Source: Enterococcus sp. BWR-S5 (lineage in GTDB: Bacteria; Bacillota; Bacilli; Lactobacillales; Enterococcaceae). Taken from it: DNA of 64,000 bases. A program made the position numbers and the translations under genes. Below are positions 35,320 to 44,427 of this stretch, one piece after another; the first letter of the stretch is position 1; each line of letters begins with the position of its first letter. Where the stretch lies: NCBI RefSeq assembly GCF_016745255.1, contig NZ_JADOEQ010000014.1, positions 91,688-155,687 of the forward strand. The letters are read 5' to 3'. Under the pieces are notes generated by a model that did no database searches, was not told the DNA's origin, and was given only the letters and a program-made list of their open reading frames with translations.

Positions 35320-36156
35320 ATGAGTAAGGTAGAGGAAACAAAAGAGATGATAACAATACATCGCAGTTACTTATATACGATGAAAGAAAGTGCCGAGAAA
35401 TGGAAAGAACCTGCAATGGTCCTGACAGATAATATGATTCAAGATTACGAAAAACTGTATACGCTGATTAAAGAGGTTGAATCCGAGCAGGAAGTGCTGC
35501 AGAAGAAAGCTGATGCTTATGACGAGATAATGAATGCTGCTACAGACCGAAATAACCTTGAAGAAAGTATTGCTTTGAAACTAAAAGAATTTATCGAATC
35601 TGATTGGGATTTTTACGACGAATCCGAAATAGAACAAGGATCGATTGAATATGCTCAAAAAATCGTTGAACTATTTGAACAGAGCAAGCCTGTTGAGATA
35701 CCTCGTTGGCTCGCTGATTGGATCGAAATGAAAAGAGCCGAGCAACTATATTCAGACAACACGCTTTTTAAAGTGATTGTGCTTAAATGTCGAAACCAAT
35801 CATTTGAAAAAGAATGGATTCGATATATTGAAAATAACATGCCTGTGGTCGCGAGAGCTATTTTGGATGGCTACACGGCGAAGCAGGAACCTGTCGTTCA
35901 TGCCTTGAAACTAGATACACTGTATTTTGATGATGTTGAGTCAGGTGTTAAGACCTTTGAAATTCGGAAAAACGACAGACTGTATCGAGTCGGGGATATC
36001 CTTTCTCTTGGAGAATACAATCCAAATTCTAGAAGTTATACAGGTAGAGAATGTAGAGTGCAGGTTATATACATCACTGATTACGCTCAGCAAGATAATT
36101 ACGTTGTGTTGGGGGTTGAACCAGTAGAGGGGGGAACAGGGATGACAAATAAATAG
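35320..36156 (+). CDS. DUF1642-like protein with C-terminal DUF3850 (ASCH/PUA-like) domain
   Basis: 278 residues. The first 190 are helical and include the DUF1642 signature of lactococcal and enterococcal phages (PRWLADWIE, then YIENN and a run of short helices). The last 80 form a DUF3850 domain: HALKLDTLYFDDV, SGVKTFEIRKNDR, YRVGDILSL. DUF3850 belongs to the PUA/ASCH group that binds modified nucleotides or RNA. The fusion is well supported; function is unknown. GAGGAGG before ATG. Confidence 0.72.
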   Translation: MSKVEETKEMITIHRSYLYTMKESAEKWKEPAMVLTDNMIQDYEKLYTLIKEVESEQEVLQKKADAYDEIMNAATDRNNLEESIALKLKEFIESDWDFYDESEIEQGSIEYAQKIVELFEQSKPVEIPRWLADWIEMKRAEQLYSDNTLFKVIVLKCRNQSFEKEWIRYIENNMPVVARAILDGYTAKQEPVVHALKLDTLYFDDVESGVKTFEIRKNDRLYRVGDILSLGEYNPNSRSYTGRECRVQVIYITDYAQQDNYVVLGVEPVEGGTGMTNK

Positions 36157-36171
36157 GAGACTAAAAATCTC

Positions 36172-36912
36172 CTATTTTGAGGGTGAATTAATTATTTTTA
36201 AAGCTTCCTGATAATTTAACTGATTTTCAATGTCACTAATAAGAGATTTTATAAAAACTTTGAGTGACTCAATACTATAATCAGGATGCTGTCTAGTGTA
36301 ATGGGTCTCATCATTTCCTAGATAAGTAATCGCCTTTGCTAAATCTCTTAGTTTTTTGCTAGGAAGATGTTTTATTTTCTCTCCTAAAGGCGTTTTTGGG
36401 TTTTTTAAGGTGGCTTCATCGGTACCATCAGGAGTGTATGCTAGTAAATAATCAGTGATTAATATTTCTATCGCTTTCCTGAGTCCCATTCCAGCAATTT
36501 CGTCAAGTTCTTTCGAATCAGCTATGAGAGCCTGTTTATAAATATTCAAAAAACGAGGAGATAAAGTCGTTATATTTTCAGAGATACTAATTTCTAGTTT
36601 AGGTGAATATTTGTAAGGAACAGGACCGTGAGTAGTATAAACAAGATTATTGAGATGTTGTCTATAAATAGGTTCACAAGAATATTCCAGAGCATAGTAG
36701 CTTTCGCAGTCTTTCATAGTGCATTGTAAAAGGATAGCAATGTCAAAAGAGTAACCCTCCGTAATAAGCTCGGAAGACCAACTTACTAGAGTGCGTCCTC
36801 CCAAAAATTCCGGAGACATAATTTCTCCACAATGCGGACAGTTTCCTGGGACTTCAAAAGTAAAATCTTTCTCTGTTTCATTGTTGAAAATAACAGGAAT
36901 TGTTTTTTGCAT
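36172..36912 (-). CDS. DUF4145-domain protein with N-terminal zinc ribbon; putative defence cargo
   Basis: 246 residues. CPHCGE near residue 25 and further cysteines (CTMKDCE) form a likely zinc ribbon; the C-terminal 110 residues match DUF4145 (LRKAIEILITDYL, KLRDLAKAITYLGNDETHY). It is antisense to the early operon with its own extended -10 promoter (rc TGTTATAAT at 36946-36954), typical of a gene expressed in the lysogen. DUF4145 domains are often fused to restriction or abortive-infection proteins, so a defence role is inferred. Confidence 0.65.
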   Translation of the reverse strand: MQKTIPVIFNNETEKDFTFEVPGNCPHCGEIMSPEFLGGRTLVSWSSELITEGYSFDIAILLQCTMKDCESYYALEYSCEPIYRQHLNNLVYTTHGPVPYKYSPKLEISISENITTLSPRFLNIYKQALIADSKELDEIAGMGLRKAIEILITDYLLAYTPDGTDEATLKNPKTPLGEKIKHLPSKKLRDLAKAITYLGNDETHYTRQHPDYSIESLKVFIKSLISDIENQLNYQEALKIINSPSK

Positions 36913-37033
36913 TAAATGACCTCGTTTCTATGTTTTAATAATTTAATTATAACAGAAACGGATTGTGGTATTTTGAAAAGATAAAATTATCGAAGTATTC
37001 TATAGATACAGAAAAACTGAAAGGAGCGGAGGT

Positions 37034-37993
37034 TTGCGGCCGCAGAAAGAGCTCTTTACTCCTTTTGTGAATAATATGACACTACAGATTTTAGAATTAT
37101 TCGGCGGTATTGGCTCACCTAGAGCCGGACTTAAGAAAATGGGTATCAAAGTAAAGTCGATTGACTATGTAGAAATTGACCCGTTAGCTGTTGCAAGCTA
37201 TAACGCAATGTTTGCAGACGAACTGGAATATAATACTCAATCAGTTATTAACTGGAATTTAAAGCCAGATATTCTCATACATGGCAGTCCATGCCAAGAT
37301 ATAAGCATTGCCGGGCTTCAAATGGGAGCAGATGAAGGAAGCGAAACACGGTCAAGCCTTATGTGGGAAACAATACGAATCATTCAGCAATTCGGAGAAT
37401 GGCGACCACCTGTCGTTATTTGGGAAAATGTAAAAGGTGTATTGCACAAACGAATGCGTAAGAACTTTAACCGATACCTTGAAGAGATGGAGAAAATGGG
37501 CTATTCAAACAGCTTCAAAATTCTTGATGCTCGTGACTTTGGACTACCACAAGCAAGGGAGAGAGTCTTTACAATCTCTACATTGGGGCAAGCGTTCAAT
37601 TTTGAAATGCTTAAAACCACTAAAATGAATCATCTTAGCGAGTACCTGCAGGACAATTCGGAAGTAAGCGAAGCCTATACAGTCACTCAACCAAGTATCT
37701 TATCTGTTGTTGGACAGAAAGGAATCAAGCGAGCAACTGTTATTGAAGATTTCGCCTATACAATCACCACCAGACAGGACCGAAGCCCGGCGCAAATTAT
37801 CGACTGCGGGGATCGTTACAGGTATCTCACAGAATTAGAGTGCTGGAGGCTACAAGGATATAGCGATGAAGACTTCTATAAAGCAGCATCTGCTCATGAA
37901 CGCAGAGGACGCTTTATCATGCCTCTTTATAAGCAGAGTGGCAATAGTATTCCGGTGCCGATATTTGAAAGTATTTTCGAGGTGCTCCTATGA
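37034..37993 (+). CDS. DNA (cytosine-5-)methyltransferase, solitary
   Basis: 319 residues. C5-methyltransferase motifs in order: I ELFGGIGSPRAGLK, IV GSPCQDIS with the catalytic Cys, VI WENVKGV, VIII QARERVF and X QSGNSIPVPI. No partner nuclease adjoins it, so it probably protects phage DNA from host restriction. The start is set at TTG 37034, which AAGGAG serves; the first ATG (37076) has no ribosome binding site but begins close to motif I. Overlaps the next gene by four bases. Confidence 0.92.
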   Translation: MRPQKELFTPFVNNMTLQILELFGGIGSPRAGLKKMGIKVKSIDYVEIDPLAVASYNAMFADELEYNTQSVINWNLKPDILIHGSPCQDISIAGLQMGADEGSETRSSLMWETIRIIQQFGEWRPPVVIWENVKGVLHKRMRKNFNRYLEEMEKMGYSNSFKILDARDFGLPQARERVFTISTLGQAFNFEMLKTTKMNHLSEYLQDNSEVSEAYTVTQPSILSVVGQKGIKRATVIEDFAYTITTRQDRSPAQIIDCGDRYRYLTELECWRLQGYSDEDFYKAASAHERRGRFIMPLYKQSGNSIPVPIFESIFEVLL

Positions 37994-38772
37994 AACGAAT
38001 ACTAAACTATCCAGGTTCTAAATGGAGACTTGCAGATATCATTATAGAGAATATGCCGCCACATACTACTTACATCGAACCATTTTTTGGCAGCGGTGCT
38101 GTTTTCTTCTCGAAAGAAGCATCAACGGTTGAAACAATCAATGATTTGAATGAGCGAGTATATAACTTTTTCAAAGTTTGCAGGGAGCAACCGGAGCAGC
38201 TGGCAAAACTTGTATATCTAACACCACACAGCAGGCAAGAGCAACAGTTAAGCGATAAAGAGGGCGGAAACGAATTAGAAAATGCTAGAAAGTTCCTAGT
38301 TCAATCATGGCAGACTGTTGGAGGAGTCCAAAGGCACAAAAGCGGTTGGCGTTCAAATATTGATAAGATGGGCGGAAAACTTCATGAGTGGAACGAGATA
38401 CCAGAAAGAGTTTTAGCGGTAGCCGAACGACTCAAACATGCTCAGATAGAAAATCAAGATGCAGTAAAACTGCTGCAGCGTTACAGCAGAAAAGACGTTT
38501 TCGCATATGTTGACCCTCCATATTTGCTGAGTACCAGAAAAGGCAGATATTACGAAACTGACATGGAGGACGAGCAGCAGCCGGAGCTTTTAGAGGTCCT
38601 TAGAGATTTCAAAGGAAAATTCATCCTATCGGGGTATGACAATGAACTGTATAACGATATCCTGAAAGATTGCTACAAAGTTTATATCAATGCTCAAGCA
38701 GAAGCCGGCCAGAGTCGCACAGAAGTATTATGGATGAACTACGAGCCAAGCGGTCAAATGACTTTACTATAA
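37990..38772 (+). CDS. DNA adenine methyltransferase, D12 (Dam) class
   Basis: 260 residues. NYPGSKWRLAD at the start, AdoMet motif EPFFGSGAVF and catalytic DPPY (VDPPYLLSTRKG) identify a class D12 N6-adenine methyltransferase. Coupled to the cytosine methyltransferase by ATGA. Two different modifications from one transcript would give broad protection against host restriction systems. Confidence 0.92.
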   Translation: MKRILNYPGSKWRLADIIIENMPPHTTYIEPFFGSGAVFFSKEASTVETINDLNERVYNFFKVCREQPEQLAKLVYLTPHSRQEQQLSDKEGGNELENARKFLVQSWQTVGGVQRHKSGWRSNIDKMGGKLHEWNEIPERVLAVAERLKHAQIENQDAVKLLQRYSRKDVFAYVDPPYLLSTRKGRYYETDMEDEQQPELLEVLRDFKGKFILSGYDNELYNDILKDCYKVYINAQAEAGQSRTEVLWMNYEPSGQMTLL

Positions 38773-38811
38773 AACTGCGTATATTAATTAAAAGCTAGGA
38801 GGAAACAATCA

Positions 38812-39201
38812 ATGAAATTGAATCCAAAAAACATTGAAATATTAACACCAGACCAATTTAAAATGGTCGCCTCTGATAAAATGACGGTTACGAGCAAATC
38901 TGTGACTGTCAGCGCCTCATTAGTCAAACAAATGGGATACCCGGAATATGTTCGTTTATATCTCGATAGAATAGAGAAGCAATTATTTATTGTTTCTTGT
39001 GAACGGGAAACAGAGGGTGCTCGTAAATTTTATAAATCGAGTGCCAAATCAAAGACAGCTCTATTCGCCAGTGCTAAGTTAGCGAAAGTGTTGGCAGAAG
39101 TTGGAGGTTTTGAAATAACCAAAGGAAAAGCGAGATTTGACGCAGAGAGCGTCGAAGGAAGAGAGAATGCATTAGGCTTTGATTTAAGCAAACCTAAATA
39201 A
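38812..39201 (+). CDS. Conserved phage protein of unknown function
   Basis: 129 residues, AGGAGG before ATG. Beta-rich N-terminal half (VTVSASLVKQMGYPEYVRLYLD), lysine-rich middle, and an alpha/beta end. Position between the methyltransferases and the late activator is a common place for this type of gene in enterococcal phages. No motif identifies a role. Confidence 0.6.
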   Translation: MKLNPKNIEILTPDQFKMVASDKMTVTSKSVTVSASLVKQMGYPEYVRLYLDRIEKQLFIVSCERETEGARKFYKSSAKSKTALFASAKLAKVLAEVGGFEITKGKARFDAESVEGRENALGFDLSKPK

Positions 39202-39221
39202 TTATAAAGGAATGAAGGTAG

Positions 39222-39716
39222 ATGGGAGAACATACTCAGATTATCGAACTTGGTGATAGCACGATTAGGAAATTAGCAAAAGAAGTTCATGAACTAAATT
39301 TAGCTGAAAAGAAGAGAATCAGAGATAACGCTTATCACAATACTAAATTGTTGATGAGTAACTATCATCTTTTGAAGGCGCATTGCGATATCATAAACGA
39401 ACAAATCTCTGGTGACTTGCTTAGCGGGATTTGGGGAGATGATAGATTCCAATTATCTACCTTGATGGAGAATAAAGCAAAAACATCAAAATTAATGAAT
39501 CATGTAGATAGAGCGTTGGAGGAGTTCGAAAGAAAGAATCCAGAAGGATATACCATGTTGAAAATGAAGTATCTGAATAAGAATAAATTGAGCGACGTGG
39601 ATATTTCCGTAGCATACGGCACTGAAAGAAGCGTTGTTACAAAGAAACTAAAACATCACTTACGACAATTATCAATAATACTTTTCGGAGCAGAAGTAAT
39701 TATAGCTGATTTCTGA
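39222..39716 (+). CDS. ArpU-like late transcription activator
   Basis: 164 residues, helical, with a sigma-like helix-turn-helix near the end (LSDVDISVAYGTERSVVTKKL). Size, sequence pattern and place directly before the packaging genes match the ArpU/RinA family, which turns on late genes in Gram-positive phages. Its stop codon lies inside the first of two direct repeats that overlap the late promoter. Confidence 0.78.
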   Translation: MGEHTQIIELGDSTIRKLAKEVHELNLAEKKRIRDNAYHNTKLLMSNYHLLKAHCDIINEQISGDLLSGIWGDDRFQLSTLMENKAKTSKLMNHVDRALEEFERKNPEGYTMLKMKYLNKNKLSDVDISVAYGTERSVVTKKLKHHLRQLSIILFGAEVIIADF

Positions 39717-39768
39717 TGCACATTTCGTGCACACATGATGCACATATTCCGTGTTATTATGCTAGTAT
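39714..39768 (+). promoter_or_regulatory. Late promoter with two activator repeats
   Basis: TGATGCACAT occurs at 39714-39723 and 39736-39745, 22 bp apart (about two helical turns), each followed by a TTCGTG/TTCCGTG-like segment. The second copy covers the -35 position of an extended -10 TGCTAGTAT (39760-39768). No good -35 is present, as expected for an activated promoter. Confidence 0.55.
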
Positions 39769-39774
39769 CAAATA

Positions 39775-40013
39775 ATTTGAATTTCTCTAGTACGAATACA
39801 AATTATTGAAAAGGAAGAGTTATCTATAGATTATTCTACTCACAAAATAAAATAATCGTCTTATAGATGTTTCTCCTTGAGCTTCTGCTGCTATCTGCGG
39901 AAACAGAAACAGCAGCGAACGACTCAGCATCGTTACACACGAGGCTATCCGGCTGAGCGGAGGGCATCGTATAACAAGAGTAAGATCGCTTAAACAGCGG
40001 TCTTTTTCTTTTA
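39775..40013 (+). ncRNA. Structured leader or small RNA before the packaging genes
   Basis: Between the late promoter and the HNH gene is a stretch without a coding frame that folds well: CTGCTG/CAGCAG with inner TCTG/CAGA (from about 39885), AACGA-CTCAGCA-TCGTT whose loop can pair with GGCTGAG downstream (a possible pseudoknot), then a terminator-like AGATCGCT/AGCGGTCT stem with TTTTTC at 39983-40005. No T-tract is present on the other strand, so it is read rightward. It may be a free RNA or a leader that needs antitermination. Confidence 0.45.
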
Positions 40014-40053
40014 TAGAAAATTAAAAACATAGATACAGGAGAGGGGCGATTAT

Positions 40054-40380
40054 ACGAAGAAAGTAAACCCATTTTATCAATCAAAGAAATGGATAAAAAA
40101 GAAGAATAAGGTGCTAAGAAAATATAAATATGAATGTCAGGAATCATCGCGCTTTGGTAACAGGGTCCTTGCTGATGTTGTTCATCATATTTATCCATTA
40201 GAAACTTATCCGGCGTTAGCTTTAGTTGAATGGAATCTATTGCCATTGACGAATGAGAAACACAATTCTTTTCACAGTAGAAAAGATCATTCAATCACTA
40301 AAGCTGGTAGATACTGGCAGCGAAAAAGAAAAAAAGAATTTGAAGAGTGGAAGAAAAATAATAGCCCCCCTTCAGTTTGA
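40054..40380 (+). CDS. Phage HNH endonuclease, start codon altered
   Basis: About 108 residues by frame: NPFYQSKKWIKKK at the start, DVVHHIYPLE (HH of HNH), then ALVEWNLLPLTNEKHNSFH. It assists terminase in cos-type packaging. The zinc cysteine pairs common in the family are absent. After GGAGAGG the frame begins at ACG (40054) where relatives have ATG: the sequence TAT-ACG looks like ATG-ACG with one G lost. The first regular start in frame is GTG 40111, which would remove the conserved N-terminus. Confidence 0.65.
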   Translation, partial: TKKVNPFYQSKKWIKKKNKVLRKYKYECQESSRFGNRVLADVVHHIYPLETYPALALVEWNLLPLTNEKHNSFHSRKDHSITKAGRYWQRKRKKEFEEWKKNNSPPSV

Positions 40381-40489
40381 AAATAAAAAATGAGCAATGA
40401 GAACCGAGGATGAGGACTTCTTCCCCCCACGAGGCAATTTTAGAAAAAAGGGGTGTGAGGGAGAAAAAAGAAGGAATCGAGGTGATGAA

Positions 40490-40852
40490 ATGGCAAAGAT
40501 AAAAAGCAAACGAACGTTGAAAAATAGCGTGGTTCGGTCAATGGAGGAGCTAGGAAAGTATAAGAAAGAGTATGAGATAATTATTGACATTTTTGTAGAT
40601 TTATTGGATCAATACCAACATCTTTACAATGAGTTTGAAGCTTCTTCTTATAAAATTACAGCTGACTATACAAACAAAGCCGGGGCGACAAATGAAAGAA
40701 AAGTTCCTTTGGTTACAGCCTTAGAAAGTCTAAGGAAAGATATTATGAACTATTCTGATCGATTATGCTTAAACCCTAAAGCATTGAATGAAACTAAAAA
40801 TAAAAAGCCAGCCAGTTCGTCGCCATTTAGTTCATTAATGAAAAATCTGTAA
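40490..40852 (+). CDS. terS: Terminase small subunit (P27 family)
   Basis: 120 residues, helical, lysine-rich, with the P27-type layout and a disordered Ser-rich tail. ATG 40490 has GAGGTG eight bases before; earlier in-frame codons lack a site. Overlaps the large subunit by one base. DNA recognition subunit of the packaging motor. Confidence 0.75.
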   Translation: MAKIKSKRTLKNSVVRSMEELGKYKKEYEIIIDIFVDLLDQYQHLYNEFEASSYKITADYTNKAGATNERKVPLVTALESLRKDIMNYSDRLCLNPKALNETKNKKPASSSPFSSLMKNL

Positions 40853-42603
40853 TGGATATCACTAAAATCGATTCCCCTCATTTTTCGGTTGCTATAGAAT
40901 ACGCGACGGCGATTGTCGAAGGAAGAAAGACAGCTTGCCAAGAAAACCGTCAAGCAGCTCAACGATTTCTTGACGATTTAAAGCGTGATGATTTGGAGTT
41001 CCGGCAGAATCAATTTGATTTTGTAATCAATTTTATTGAAAAAGGAATCACACACCAGCAAGGAGAAGATTTGTCTGGCCGTTCATTAAGAGGTACACCT
41101 CTTTATTTACAACCATGGCAGAAGTTTATCATTGTTAATTTGCTAGGCTTCTTTTTACCCGGTACGAACATACGTCGTTTTAGAGAATCATTGTTGATGA
41201 TTGCACGGAAAAATGGAAAGACTGCATTTGCCAGTGCGTTGGGCGAAGCCCTTTCAGTTATTGAAGCGCGCTCCGGAAGTAAGCTGTATATCCTTGCCAA
41301 TAGCTTAACACAAACAATGGAGTCTTTCGGATTCCTAAAATATAACATTGAAAGATTCGACGACACAGCATTTCAGATTCGAGATAATAACCAAGAACAT
41401 TCCATCACAGCCGATTTTGGTGAGGATGGTTCTTTTTATATTCGAGCCTTGGCAAACGATCCAAAACGGCTTGATTCTCTTAATAGTAATTTGTTAATAC
41501 TTGACGAGGTTCATACGTGGAAGTCAGCAAAACAGTATATTTTAATGAAGAATAGCCAGAAGGCTTACAGAAATAAATTGTTGATTGCCATTAGTACCGC
41601 CGGAGATATCCCCAGCGGATTCCTAGCGAATCGCTTGAAATATTGTCAGAGTGTTTTAACTGGTACGATCACCGATGATGAATACTTTATTTTTATTTGT
41701 AAAGCCGATCAAGATGAAAAAGGAGAAGTAAAAGAATATACTGATCCTAAAATTTTAGAGATGGCTAACCCATCGATGGGTGTATCGGTTTCTTTAGACG
41801 ATTTAAAAAGGGATGCAGAACTGGCTTTAAACGATCCTCAAACACGAGGCGAATTTTTCAATAAGACATTGAATATTTTCACTTCATCTATGTTGGCCTA
41901 TTTTGACATTAATGAATTTATTCATAGTAACGATCAGTATGGTTGGACGCTAGAAGAACTACTAAAGAAAAAAATCAAGTGGTACGGCGGAGCAGATTTA
42001 TCAAAAATGCACGATTTAACAGCAGCTGCTTTATATGGTTCTTTCGACCATGATGGGAAAGAAATTGATATTGTAATCACCCACGCGTTCTTCCCGGTTG
42101 TAAATGCAACAAAGAAAGCGGAAGAAGATGCTATACCGTTATTCGCATGGAAAGATGATAAACAACTTACTATGTCTAATACTGCAACTACTAGTTACGA
42201 TGATATTGTTAACTGGTTTATTAACATGAGAAAAAAAGGATTCAAAATTGCGAAAGTTGGTTTTGATAGAAAATTTGGCCGTGAGTTCTTCCAAAAAATG
42301 AAGAAAGCAAAATTCAAAATAGTGGATCAACCGCAATATTTTTGGAGAAAGTCAGAAGGGTTCCGGCGTATTGAACTAAAAGTTAAGAATACAGAGTTTT
42401 ATTATTTAAACAATGAATCATTTGAATATTGTGTTCAAAATGTCAGAGCAATAGAGAAAACAGACGACATGATCCAATATGAAAAAGTAGATGGTGATAA
42501 TGGTAATATGCGAATTGATATTTTCGATGCTGCCGTCTTTGCCTGCTGTCAAATGTTAGAAGACACCGGAAAATCCGGCATGGCTGACTACTTAGAGAAT
42601 TAG
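40852..42603 (+). CDS. terL: Terminase large subunit
   Basis: 583 residues. ATPase with Walker-A-like [15 protein letters not shown] and Walker [12 protein letters not shown]; nuclease acidic residues in the C-terminal half (around [11 protein letters not shown] and FDRKFGREF). Cuts and pumps DNA into the prohead. Starts within the stop of the small subunit. Confidence 0.93.
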   Translation: MDITKIDSPHFSVAIEYATAIVEGRKTACQENRQAAQRFLDDLKRDDLEFRQNQFDFVINFIEKGITHQQGEDLSGRSLRGTPLYLQPWQKFIIVNLLGFFLPGTNIRRFRESLLMIARKNGKTAFASALGEALSVIEARSGSKLYILANSLTQTMESFGFLKYNIERFDDTAFQIRDNNQEHSITADFGEDGSFYIRALANDPKRLDSLNSNLLILDEVHTWKSAKQYILMKNSQKAYRNKLLIAISTAGDIPSGFLANRLKYCQSVLTGTITDDEYFIFICKADQDEKGEVKEYTDPKILEMANPSMGVSVSLDDLKRDAELALNDPQTRGEFFNKTLNIFTSSMLAYFDINEFIHSNDQYGWTLEELLKKKIKWYGGADLSKMHDLTAAALYGSFDHDGKEIDIVITHAFFPVVNATKKAEEDAIPLFAWKDDKQLTMSNTATTSYDDIVNWFINMRKKGFKIAKVGFDRKFGREFFQKMKKAKFKIVDQPQYFWRKSEGFRRIELKVKNTEFYYLNNESFEYCVQNVRAIEKTDDMIQYEKVDGDNGNMRIDIFDAAVFACCQMLEDTGKSGMADYLEN

Positions 42604-42613
42604 GAAAGGAAAG

Positions 42614-43822
42614 ATGAACATGGGATTTTTTAACCGTATCAGAGGAAAGATAAAAATTAGATCAGAGCCAGAAGAAAAACCGTCGGTCGGGTATTTTCTT
42701 TCAGAAGAGGCAAAAAATTTGCTTGTTCCCGGCTATACAAGATTAAGTGATAATCCAGAAGTTCGGATTGCTGTTGATAAGATTGCGGACCTTGTTTCTA
42801 ATATGACTATACACCTGATGGAAAATACAGATAAAGGTGATATCAGAATAAAGAATGAATTATCTAAAAAAATTGATATTAACCCTTGTCAAAATATGAC
42901 ACGTAAAAATTGGGTTTACTGGATTGTAAAAACGTTACTTTTAGAAGGTGATGGGAATTGTGTTGTATTCCCATCAATCGAAAGAAATATCATAAAAAAT
43001 TTGGTTCCGTTGTCTCCTTCAAAGGTTAGTTTTATTGAAGACATGGGAACCTATACTATTTTATATAATGGAAATCAATATTTTAGTCCAGAAGATGTCC
43101 TTCATTTTGTAATCAATCCAGATCCGGAAAAGCCGTGGTTAGGTACTGGCTATCGTCTTACATTAAGGGATATAACTAGTAATTTGAAGCAAGCAACGGC
43201 AACAAAAAAAGCGTTCATGAGTAGCGAGTATATGCCGAATGTCATTATAAAAGTTGACAGCGATGTAGATGAACTAGACTCAGAAGAAGGGCGCGAAAAG
43301 CTGGAAGATCGTTACTTGAAACGATCGAAAGCCGGAAAACCGTGGATCATTCCAGCGGACCTTTTAGAAGTTCAGCAAGTAAAACCGCTAACGTTGAAAG
43401 ATATTGCTATCAATGAAGCTGTTGAACTTGATAAAAAAACCGTGGCCGGTATTCTTGGTGTGCCTTCTTTCTTTTTGGGAGTAGGGGCATACAACAAAGA
43501 TGAATACAACAATTTTATCACTACAAAAATAATGTCAATCGCTCAAATTTTGCAGCAGACATTAACAAAAGGTCTGTTGACAAACCCTTCATACTTTTTC
43601 AGGTGTAATTCAAGAAGTTTATACGCCTATGATGTGGAAACTTTGGGTAATCTAGGGATGAATATGTACACTCGTGGGCTGGCAACAGGTAATGAGGTTC
43701 GGGGGTTAGTAGACTTTAATCCACTTGATAAATTGGATGAACTAGTCATTTTAGAAAACTATATTCCGGTCGGTATGATCGGGGAGCAAAAAAAATTAAA
43801 TGGAAATGAGGTGGAAGAGTGA
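42614..43822 (+). CDS. Portal protein (HK97 family)
   Basis: 402 residues, with typical portal blocks ([19 protein letters not shown]) and helical wing region. GGAAAGGA before ATG. Forms the dodecameric ring at the head vertex. Overlaps the protease by four bases. Confidence 0.9.
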   Translation: MNMGFFNRIRGKIKIRSEPEEKPSVGYFLSEEAKNLLVPGYTRLSDNPEVRIAVDKIADLVSNMTIHLMENTDKGDIRIKNELSKKIDINPCQNMTRKNWVYWIVKTLLLEGDGNCVVFPSIERNIIKNLVPLSPSKVSFIEDMGTYTILYNGNQYFSPEDVLHFVINPDPEKPWLGTGYRLTLRDITSNLKQATATKKAFMSSEYMPNVIIKVDSDVDELDSEEGREKLEDRYLKRSKAGKPWIIPADLLEVQQVKPLTLKDIAINEAVELDKKTVAGILGVPSFFLGVGAYNKDEYNNFITTKIMSIAQILQQTLTKGLLTNPSYFFRCNSRSLYAYDVETLGNLGMNMYTRGLATGNEVRGLVDFNPLDKLDELVILENYIPVGMIGEQKKLNGNEVEE

Positions 43823-44427
43823 AAGTTAGATCAGGAATAAAACAATATAGAAGTATCAGCACAGACATTCAAACCAGAAGCGAAGAAACCAGCGAAGAAA
43901 AAAGAATTGCTGCTTATTTCGCTATATTTAATAAAGAAACTGAATTATGGCCGGGGGCTTTTGAAGAGGTTGCTCCAACAGCTTTTGGGAACATTGGGGA
44001 TGTTCGTGGTCTTTTCAATCATGATACAGGAAAAGTATTAGGTCGAACTAAATCTAATACATTAACTTTACAAGTAGATGAAAAAGGATTGTACGGAGAA
44101 ATTATTGTCAATGAAAATGATTCTGAGGCTGTCAATCTTTATGAGCGAGTAAAACGAGGGGACATAGATCAATGTTCGTTTGGATTCGAGATTGTAAAAG
44201 AGCATGAAGAATGGCGCGAAGATGGTTCTGTAAAATGGACGATTGAAGAAGTTGAATTGTTTGAAGTGTCTATTGTTGCCTTTCCAGCTTATCAAGACAC
44301 AATAGCGGAGGCAAGGCAGCAACAATTTAAAAAAATAAGTGAATCGCGTATGGCGGCAAAAAAACAACAATTGAAGGAGAGAATAAAAAATGGCATTAAG
44401 AAAATTAGTTATCGGGAAAAAACTTAG
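43819..44427 (+). CDS. Prohead protease (HK97 family)
   Basis: 202 residues. The catalytic His is in [13 protein letters not shown] and the Ser in [12 protein letters not shown], as in U35 proteases. It trims capsid proteins during maturation. Its end overlaps the capsid start by 38 bases. Confidence 0.9.
   Translation: MKVRSGIKQYRSISTDIQTRSEETSEEKRIAAYFAIFNKETELWPGAFEEVAPTAFGNIGDVRGLFNHDTGKVLGRTKSNTLTLQVDEKGLYGEIIVNENDSEAVNLYERVKRGDIDQCSFGFEIVKEHEEWREDGSVKWTIEEVELFEVSIVAFPAYQDTIAEARQQQFKKISESRMAAKKQQLKERIKNGIKKISYREKT

Noticed and set aside
39836..40294. Long minus-strand frame over the region before terS
   Set aside because: It runs opposite the HNH gene and the structured RNA; no ribosome binding site and an unlikely composition.
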